Shown here piece by piece: positions 7,280-11,734 of a stretch of 11,734 bases of DNA. Position numbers and translations under genes: made by a program. The stretch is taken from positions 1 to 11,734 of the forward strand of contig JACCXV010000223.1 of the NCBI GenBank assembly GCA_013696835.1. The letters run 5' to 3'. Below the pieces are notes generated by a model. It did not search any database. It saw nothing but the letters and a program-made list of their open reading frames with translations, and had not been told where the DNA came from. Source of the DNA: Gemmatimonadota bacterium (lineage in GTDB: Bacteria > Gemmatimonadota > Gemmatimonadetes > JACCXV01). The stretch's first letter is position 1. Each line of letters begins with the position of its first letter.

Positions 7280-7504
7280 ATGAAGACCGGCATCCACCCC
7301 GAGTACGTCGACTCGCGCGTGGTCTGCGCCTGCGGAAACATCATCGAGACGCGCTCCACGCTGCCCGAGATCCACGTCGAGATCTGCTCCAGCTGTCATC
7401 CCTACTATACGGGGCGGCAGAAGTTTACGGACACCGCCGGGCGGATCGAGAAGTTCCGCGCGCGCTACGGGAAGAGCGAGAAGGCCGAGACGGCCGCCTC
7501 GTAG
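7280..7504 (+). CDS. rpmE: 50S ribosomal protein L31, zinc-binding (C+) form
   Basis: Protein of 74 aa. L31 joins the large subunit near the central protuberance and helps bridge the subunits. MKTGIHPEYVDSRVVCACGN opens with the usual MK-x-x-IHPxY, and the zinc ligands are visible as Cys16, Cys18, Cys36 and Cys39 (CACG and CSSCHPYYTG), so this is the zinc-containing type and not the zinc-free paralogue. FTDTAGRIEKFRARYG is the standard C-terminal part, followed by a short Lys/Glu/Ala tail. The ATG at 7280 has GAGG 5 nt upstream. A strong intrinsic terminator follows, so rpmE may form its own short transcription unit. Confidence 0.95.
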   Translation: MKTGIHPEYVDSRVVCACGNIIETRSTLPEIHVEICSSCHPYYTGRQKFTDTAGRIEKFRARYGKSEKAETAAS

Positions 7505-7519
7505 CGCCACGGTTCGGGG

Positions 7520-7539
7520 CCCTCCCGAGATCGGGAGGG
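7520..7539 (+). repeat. Inverted repeat just before the rpmE terminator
   Basis: CCCTCCCGA and TCGGGAGGG are perfect complements separated by GA (practical stem 7-8 bp with a 4-6 nt loop). It ends 2 nt before the terminator stem, making a tandem hairpin. It may protect the rpmE 3' end or influence termination; this is inference. Confidence 0.55.
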
Positions 7540-7541
7540 TG

Positions 7542-7574
7542 GCGGGCAGGGAGCACCCTGCCCGCTTCTTTTTT
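7542..7574 (+). terminator. Rho-independent terminator between rpmE and prfA
   Basis: A perfect 10-bp stem, GCGGGCAGGG (7542-7551) with CCCTGCCCGC (7556-7565), has an AGCA loop and is followed directly by TTCTTTTTT. It is the only sequence in the window with the full form of an intrinsic terminator. It lies only 20 nt before the proposed prfA start. Confidence 0.9.
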
Positions 7575-7583
7575 GCGCTTTCG

Positions 7584-7588
7584 AGGAG
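7584..7588 (+). promoter_or_regulatory. Shine-Dalgarno site supporting a CTG start for prfA
   Basis: AGGAG lies 6 nt before CTG 7595. No ATG, GTG or TTG is in frame between the terminator and GTG 7634, and GTG 7634 has no ribosome-binding site. Confidence 0.6.
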
Positions 7589-7594
7589 CCCACC

Positions 7595-8656
7595 CTGGAC
7601 CTCTCCGAGCATACGCGCTCGTGCCTGGACCGCGTGGCCGAGCTCGACCGCTCCATGAGCGATCCCGCGGTGGTGTCCGATCCGCGCCGGCTGCAGGAGC
7701 TCGGCCGCGAGCGCCGCCGACTCGAGCCGCTGCTCCAGGCGTCGCAGGCCGTGGACCGCCTGCGCGCGGAACTGCTGCAGGTGCGCGAGCTGCTGGCGTC
7801 TCCCGACGCCGACCTGCGCGATCTCGCACGTGCGGAGCTGGCCGATCTCGAGCCTGGGCTCCAGCGCGCGGAGCGTGAGCTGGACGAGCTGCTGGTGCCG
7901 CGGGATCCTCTCGACGACAAGAACGCCATGCTCGAGATCCGCGCCGGCACGGGTGGGGACGAGGCGGGGCTGTTCGCGGCCGACCTGCTGCGCATGTATC
8001 GGCGCTTCATCGAACGGCGGGGCTGGAAGGCCGAGCTGCTGAGTCTGGCGGAGGCCGGCGCGGGAGGGATCCGCGAGGCGGTGCTGCAGGTGAGCGGGGA
8101 GGGGGCCTACGGAACCCTGAAGCACGAGAGCGGGGTGCACCGCGTGCAGCGCGTGCCGGCAACGGAGCAGCAGGGTCGCATCCACACGTCGGCTGCCACC
8201 GTCGCCGTGCTGCCGGAGGCTGAGGAGGTGGACGTCGAGGTACGGCCTGACGAGATCAAGGTGGACGTGTTCCGCTCTTCCGGGCCGGGTGGCCAGAGCG
8301 TCAACACCACCGACTCGGCAGTGCGCATCACGCACCTCCCGACCGGCCTGGTCGTGCAGTGCCAGGACGAGAAGTCGCAGCTGAAGAACAAGACCAAGGC
8401 CCTGCGCGTGCTGCGAGCGAGGCTGCTCGATCGACGCATCGCGGAGCTGGAAAGCGAGCGGGCACGGGAGCGGAAGACGCAGGTCGGAACGGGAGACCGC
8501 AGTGCCAAGATCCGGACCTACAACTTCCCCCAGAGCCGGGTGACCGATCACCGCATCCAGCTCACGCTGCATCGGCTTGCGCAGGTGCTGGACGGTGAGC
8601 TGGACGAGCTGACGGGAGCGCTGCGGGCCGCCGCTCGTTCCGAGAGGCTCACCTGA
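7595..8656 (+). CDS. prfA: Peptide chain release factor 1
   Basis: From the proposed CTG start the protein has 353 aa; RF1 proteins are usually about 355-360 aa. It recognises UAA and UAG and triggers peptide release. The UAG/UAA-reading PAT tripeptide is at 188-190 (RVPATEQQGRIHTSA), the same numbering as in E. coli RF1, and the catalytic GGQ is at 232-234 (FRSSGPGGQSVNTTDSAVRITHLPTG), one residue from E. coli. GSGDRS-like GTGDRSAKIRTYNFPQSRVTDHRI (298-321) marks the C-terminal part. The N-terminal helical domain LDLSEHTRSCLDRVAELDR is lost in part if the first conventional start, GTG 7634, is used (340 aa). GTG 7634 remains possible. prmC starts 1 base after the stop, so the enzyme that methylates the GGQ Gln is made with its substrate. 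Confidence 0.95.
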   Translation: MDLSEHTRSCLDRVAELDRSMSDPAVVSDPRRLQELGRERRRLEPLLQASQAVDRLRAELLQVRELLASPDADLRDLARAELADLEPGLQRAERELDELLVPRDPLDDKNAMLEIRAGTGGDEAGLFAADLLRMYRRFIERRGWKAELLSLAEAGAGGIREAVLQVSGEGAYGTLKHESGVHRVQRVPATEQQGRIHTSAATVAVLPEAEEVDVEVRPDEIKVDVFRSSGPGGQSVNTTDSAVRITHLPTGLVVQCQDEKSQLKNKTKALRVLRARLLDRRIAELESERARERKTQVGTGDRSAKIRTYNFPQSRVTDHRIQLTLHRLAQVLDGELDELTGALRAAARSERLT

Positions 8657-8657
8657 G

Positions 8658-9587
8658 GTGGTTCGCGTCGCAGCGGCCGCAGCGGGGCCACCGCGCAGCG
8701 TGAGCACGGGCACGGCGGCGACGATTGCGCGTGCGCTGCGGCTCGCCGCCCGGTTCCTGGAGGAGCATGGGATGGCGGCTCCTCGCTTCGACGCCGAGCT
8801 CCTGCTCTCCCATACACTCGGCCTTCGGCGCCTCGACCTCTACCTGCAGCACGATCGTCGGCTCGCGCCCGCCGAGACGGCGCTCTTCAAGGAGCGGATC
8901 CGGCGCCGGGCCGTGGGCGAGCCCGTGCAGTACATCCTCGGTGAGGCGCACTTCCGCCACCTCACATTGCACGTAGGGCCCGACGTGCTCATCCCTCGCC
9001 CGGAGACGGAGCGGCTGCTCGACGAGATCCTGAGCTGGGCCGCGGTTTCGCAGCGGGACGATCTCGTGCTGCTGGACGTGGGAACCGGGTCCGGCGCGAT
9101 CGCCCTGGCCTGGCTCCAGGAGCTGCCGCGTGCGCGCGCAGTGGCCACCGACGTTTCGGAGGCGGCGCTCGCCGTCGCCGCCGTGAACGCCGCGGAGGCC
9201 GGGCTCGCCGGCCGTCTCGAGCTGCGCGCGGGCGATCTCCTCGGGCCGCTGCGCCCCGGCGAGCGCTTCGACGCGATCGCGGCCAACCTCCCGTACGTGG
9301 CGCTTCACGAGCGCTCCTCGCTCCCGATCGAGGTGCGGGATCACGAGCCGGAGCTGGCGCTCTTCGGTGGGCGCACCGGCTTCGAGCCCACGGCCCGGCT
9401 CGTCACGGCCTCCCCCGAATGGCTGGCCGAGGGGGGGCTGCTCGCGTGCGAGATCGCGCCGGCACAGTCCGCCCTGGCGCGCGGGTGGGTGGAGGCAACC
9501 CCCGGTCTGCGGTATATTGCCGCCTTCCGTGACCACGCCGGTCACGAGCGCGGCTTTCTCGCGGCGCAAGTGGCGCTCCGACCCTGA
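8658..9587 (+). CDS. prmC: Release factor glutamine methyltransferase
   Basis: Protein of 309 aa. PrmC (HemK) uses SAM to methylate the Gln of the GGQ motif in RF1 and RF2. The N-terminal helical domain has RFDAELLLSHTLGL (43-56) and VGEPVQYILGEAHF (86-99), followed by LIPRPETERLLDE (111-123). The SAM-binding motif I is LLDVGTGSGAIALAWL (138-153), with acidic Asp165 after the next strand. The substrate-binding tetrapeptide is NLPY (210-213) where most family members have NPPY. GTG 8658 is used because it lies 1 base after the prfA stop; an internal GTG at 8700 would give a 295-aa protein that still contains all conserved parts, so the first 14 residues are uncertain. Confidence 0.94.
   Translation: MVRVAAAAAGPPRSVSTGTAATIARALRLAARFLEEHGMAAPRFDAELLLSHTLGLRRLDLYLQHDRRLAPAETALFKERIRRRAVGEPVQYILGEAHFRHLTLHVGPDVLIPRPETERLLDEILSWAAVSQRDDLVLLDVGTGSGAIALAWLQELPRARAVATDVSEAALAVAAVNAAEAGLAGRLELRAGDLLGPLRPGERFDAIAANLPYVALHERSSLPIEVRDHEPELALFGGRTGFEPTARLVTASPEWLAEGGLLACEIAPAQSALARGWVEATPGLRYIAAFRDHAGHERGFLAAQVALRP
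9513..9518 (+). promoter_or_regulatory. Possible -10 element (TATATT) upstream of murA
   Basis: TATATT stands out in the GC-rich 3' end of prmC, where it encodes Tyr-Ile with codons unlike the usual TAC and ATC. It lies about 130 bases before the murA start. No good -35 box is visible at the expected distance, so this is a weak candidate. Confidence 0.15.
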
Positions 9588-9634
9588 GCGGCCTCGTGCC
9601 GGGTTCCGCCGCGGCTCGCCGGCGCACCCCCTCC

Positions 9635-9640
9635 GGAGGG
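9635..9640 (+). promoter_or_regulatory. Shine-Dalgarno site of murA, within a 12-bp palindrome
   Basis: GGAGGG lies 4 nt before CTG 9645, and forms the right half of the perfect palindrome CCCTCCGGAGGG (9629-9640). It supports translation from the CTG. Pairing of the palindrome, in one RNA or between two, could mask the site. Confidence 0.6.
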
Positions 9641-9644
9641 CTTC

Positions 9645-10931
9645 CTGCAGACGTTCCTCGTTGAGGGGGGCCGCCGTCTGGCGGGCAGCATCCGGCCCGC
9701 CGGCAACAAGAACGAGGCGTTGCCGGCGATCGCCGCCTCCCTCCTCGCTGGCCCTCCCGTGACTCTCCGCAACGTCCCCGACATTGCCGACGTGCGCACG
9801 ATGCTGGAGCTCGTGGAGGCGCTCGGTGGCGGAGTCGAGCGCCCGGCGCCAGGGTGTGTCGTGGTGCGCTCGGACGACATGACGGACCGGGTCGGGTGGG
9901 AGCTCGGACGGCGCATCCGCGGTTCCTTCCTCCTCGCGGCGCCGCTCCTCGCGCGGCACGGGCGTGCGGAGCTTCCGCGCCCCGGCGGAGACGCCATCGG
10001 GCGCCGGCGCATCGATACCCATCTGCATGCCTTGCGGGCGCTCGGCGCGCGGGTGGAGCTCGACGGGGAGATCTACCGGCTGTCGGCGCCGGGGGGCCTG
10101 ATCGGGGCCGAGATCTTCCTGGACGAAGCCAGCGTCATGGGCACGGAGAACGCGGTGATGGCGGCTGTGGCCGCCCGCGGGACGACGACGATCTCGAACG
10201 CGGCCTCGGAGCCGCACGTGCAGGGGCTCTGCCGCCTTCTCCAGACGATGGGCGCGGAGATCGAGGGGGTGGGCACCAACATGCTGCGCGTCGCGGGAAT
10301 GACCCGCTCTAGCGTTCCCGTGCAGCACGAGCTGATGCCGGACCACATCGAGGTGGGGAGCTTCATAGGGCTCGCGGCGCTGACGGGCGGCGACGTGCGC
10401 ATCCGGGACGCCGGGCCCCGCAACCTGCGGATGATCCTGCTGGTTTTCGCGCGCCTCGGCGTCCGCGTCGAGGTGCAGGGGGACGACTTGTGGGTGCCGC
10501 CGGACCAGGAGCCCGAGGTGGTGGAGGACGTGGACGGTGCGATCCCCCGCATCGACGACGCGCCCTGGCCGGGCTTCCCGGCGGATCTCACGTCGATCGC
10601 GCTCGTGACCGCGACCCGCTCCCGCGGCACCGTGCTGATCCACGAAAAGATGTTCGAGAGCCGTCTCTTCTTCGTCGACAAGCTCATCTCGATGGGTGCG
10701 CGGATCGTCCTCTGCGATCCGCACCGGGCCGTGGTCAGCGGTCCCGCGCGGCTGCGAGGGGCGAAGATCTCCAGCCCGGACATTCGCGCCGGCATGGCGC
10801 TGCTCCTGGCGGCGCTCTCGGCGCGGGGACGGAGCGAGATCGGCAACATCGGCCAGATCGACCGTGGCTACGAGCGCGTTGACGAGCGTTTGCGGTCCCT
10901 GGGGGCGGCAATCGAGCGCGTCGGTGGGTAG
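9645..10931 (+). CDS. murA: UDP-N-acetylglucosamine 1-carboxyvinyltransferase, Cys-to-Asp type
   Basis: From the proposed CTG start the protein has 428 aa (E. coli MurA: 419). MurA transfers enolpyruvate from PEP to UDP-GlcNAc, the first committed step of peptidoglycan synthesis, in the cytoplasm. The start TFLVEGGRRLAGSIRPAGNKNEALPAI contains the catalytic Lys22-Asn23, numbered exactly as in E. coli. The only conventional in-frame start, TTG 9720, would delete them. The active-site loop reads RPGGDAIGRR, with Asp116 at the position of Cys115 in E. coli. Other conserved parts are IRGSFLLAAPL (91-101), FPADL with Asp314, the DIRAG segment (379-383) and IDRGYERVDERLRSLGA (405-421). The prmC stop and murA are in the same frame, 57 bases apart, with no ATG, GTG or TTG between. 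Confidence 0.95.
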   Translation: MQTFLVEGGRRLAGSIRPAGNKNEALPAIAASLLAGPPVTLRNVPDIADVRTMLELVEALGGGVERPAPGCVVVRSDDMTDRVGWELGRRIRGSFLLAAPLLARHGRAELPRPGGDAIGRRRIDTHLHALRALGARVELDGEIYRLSAPGGLIGAEIFLDEASVMGTENAVMAAVAARGTTTISNAASEPHVQGLCRLLQTMGAEIEGVGTNMLRVAGMTRSSVPVQHELMPDHIEVGSFIGLAALTGGDVRIRDAGPRNLRMILLVFARLGVRVEVQGDDLWVPPDQEPEVVEDVDGAIPRIDDAPWPGFPADLTSIALVTATRSRGTVLIHEKMFESRLFFVDKLISMGARIVLCDPHRAVVSGPARLRGAKISSPDIRAGMALLLAALSARGRSEIGNIGQIDRGYERVDERLRSLGAAIERVGG

Positions 10932-10976
10932 CGCGCGGCGCCGCTCACTCATGAGCGCCGGGGCAGCGGGCGGATC
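10932..10976 (+). other. Short spacer with a small hairpin after murA
   Basis: CGCTCA-ctca-TGAGCG (10942-10957) forms a 6-bp stem with a 4-nt loop. No T-run follows, so transcription probably continues into the GNAT gene. An ATG at 10951 opens only a 13-codon frame. Confidence 0.3.
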
Positions 10977-11654
10977 GTGCCCTCGCTGCTGAACCGCGCG
11001 GAGCGCGCGGCGAGGCTGGCGCGCGACGGCGGCTGGTCCGGTCTGCTGCGGCGCGAGCTCAGGCTCCTGCGGCGCCGGATCTTCCTGCGTCAGCCGGTGC
11101 TCTTCCTCGTCGACTCTCTCGAGGGACCCCCTCCGTCGCCCGGTTGCCCGGCGGGGATCCGCATCGCCCCCTACGGCGGGGAGGACCTGGGGCGCTTCCG
11201 CGCTCTGGCCGGTCCGCGGCAGCGCCGGATGTTCCGCGCGCGTCTCGCGGCGGGGCGCACCCTGATCGTGGCCTGGCGCGGGGACGATCCCGTGGGAATG
11301 ACGTGGATGACGGCCGCCACGGACTGGCGCCTCGACGGCGTGCGCTTCGACCTGCCGGCGGACTGGGCCTACGTGTACGACCTGTTCGTGGATCCCGCCG
11401 CCCGCAACCTCGGCGTGGCCACGGCTCTCACCGCCGCACGCGTTAACCTCGCCAGGCAGCAGGGGTTTCGCCGCTGCTGCCGCATCGTCGTGCCTCACAA
11501 CGCGCCCGCATTGCGAGCCCTGGTCAAGGCCGGCATGTCGCTCGAGCCCGTCGCCACACTGGAGCTCGTGCGCGCCCTCGGGCGATCGTGGGTCCGGTGG
11601 ACGTCGGCTCCGCCCGGGGAGCTCACGCAGCCTCGCGGGAGCGCGCGTGACTGA
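10977..11654 (+). CDS. GNAT-family N-acetyltransferase (paralogue of the gene at 6468)
   Basis: Protein of 225 aa. A basic N-terminal region (LLRRELRLLRRRIF, 23-36) leads to a GNAT domain with TLIVAWRGDDPVGMTWM (95-111), VRFDLPADWAYVYDLFVDPAARNLGVATAL (122-151) whose ARNLGVATAL is the acetyl-CoA loop, and NAPALRALVKAGM (175-187). Acceptor unknown. The GTG at 10977 has only a weak GGGCGGA upstream, so the start is moderately sure. The gene follows murA by 45 bases on the same strand, and its last codons overlap the next reading frame's GTG by 8 bases. Alignment by eye with the minus-strand GNAT shows the same order of motifs (VAWRG, PVG-TW, LPAD, acetyl-CoA loop, EGFR/QGFR), implying duplication. 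Confidence 0.82.
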   Translation: MPSLLNRAERAARLARDGGWSGLLRRELRLLRRRIFLRQPVLFLVDSLEGPPPSPGCPAGIRIAPYGGEDLGRFRALAGPRQRRMFRARLAAGRTLIVAWRGDDPVGMTWMTAATDWRLDGVRFDLPADWAYVYDLFVDPAARNLGVATALTAARVNLARQQGFRRCCRIVVPHNAPALRALVKAGMSLEPVATLELVRALGRSWVRWTSAPPGELTQPRGSARD

Positions 11655-11734
11655 GGCCACGCCTCCCGCGCCTGCCACGTCCGGCGCGCGGCGCTCCTTG
11701 CGCGCGTGGCGGAGCGTCACGAGCGGCGCGAGCG
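11647..11734 (+). CDS. N-terminal fragment of an unidentified protein
   Basis: GTG 11647 has GGGAG (11637-11641) 5 nt upstream and overlaps the GNAT stop by 8 bases, a coupling arrangement repeated elsewhere in this window. The 29 residues before the window ends are Ala/Pro/Thr-rich, then basic (SGARRSLRAWRSVTSGAS). This could be a cytoplasmic tail before a membrane segment, but nothing here identifies the family. Confidence 0.5.
   Translation, partial: MTEATPPAPATSGARRSLRAWRSVTSGAS

Noticed and set aside
8649..11720. A 1023-codon open frame on the minus strand
   Set aside because: It lies opposite prmC, murA and the GNAT gene, all with clear family motifs. Its translation is rich in Arg, His, Ala and Pro without any recognisable domain, as expected of a GC-rich antisense shadow.
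1..11734. CRISPR array, tRNA, insertion sequence, toxin-antitoxin pair or phage genes
   Set aside because: No repeated spacer pattern, cloverleaf, transposase or integrase motif, or phage protein was seen on either strand.

Overview
This is a very GC-rich bacterial window with short intergenic gaps, frequent GTG starts and stop/start overlaps. It looks like core chromosome: there is no insertion sequence, phage gene, tRNA, rRNA or CRISPR array. Class II-type MurA, PrmC, RF1, zinc-type L31 and a complete IspG fit a bacterium with a peptidoglycan wall that uses the MEP isoprenoid route. Two lipoprotein-like signal peptides suggest an envelope-rich lifestyle. A Gram-negative high-GC phylum such as Gemmatimonadota is my best guess for the source, made from general gene content only and with low confidence.

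Layout. (1) Positions 3-149 are the tail of an unidentified gene. (2) Positions 187-2928 hold a coupled trio: a SpoIID/LytB-domain lipoprotein with a Tat-like signal, a CAP-domain (SCP/YkwD-like) lipoprotein, and a YbgC/FadM-type hotdog thioesterase. (3) After a gap of about 200 bases rich in inverted repeats comes ispG, then a Gfo/Idh/MocA oxidoreductase and a carboxylate-amine-ligase-like ATP-grasp protein coupled by a GTGA overlap. (4) A GNAT acetyltransferase on the minus strand converges on the ATP-grasp gene, with 71 bp of coding overlap, and is divergent from rpmE. (5) rpmE (L31) is followed by a strong intrinsic terminator, then prfA (RF1), prmC (RF methyltransferase) and murA. (6) A second GNAT, clearly related to the first, follows murA, and another reading frame begins at 11647 and leaves the window.

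How they work together. prfA and prmC form a translation-termination pair, because PrmC methylates the GGQ glutamine of RF1. murA makes the first committed peptidoglycan precursor, and the SpoIID and CAP lipoproteins probably act on or near the wall. The oxidoreductase, ATP-grasp protein and GNAT resemble parts of a small sugar or amino-acid modification route, but their substrate cannot be read from the sequence.

The most notable observations are as follows. Both prfA and murA seem to start at CTG codons behind good Shine-Dalgarno sequences, and conventional starts would remove conserved N-terminal residues (for MurA, the catalytic Lys-Asn). MurA carries Asp in place of the fosfomycin-target Cys. 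The two GNATs are paralogues. An intrinsic terminator stands only 20 nt before the prfA start. I did not find convincing evidence for a wholly new defence or mobile system.
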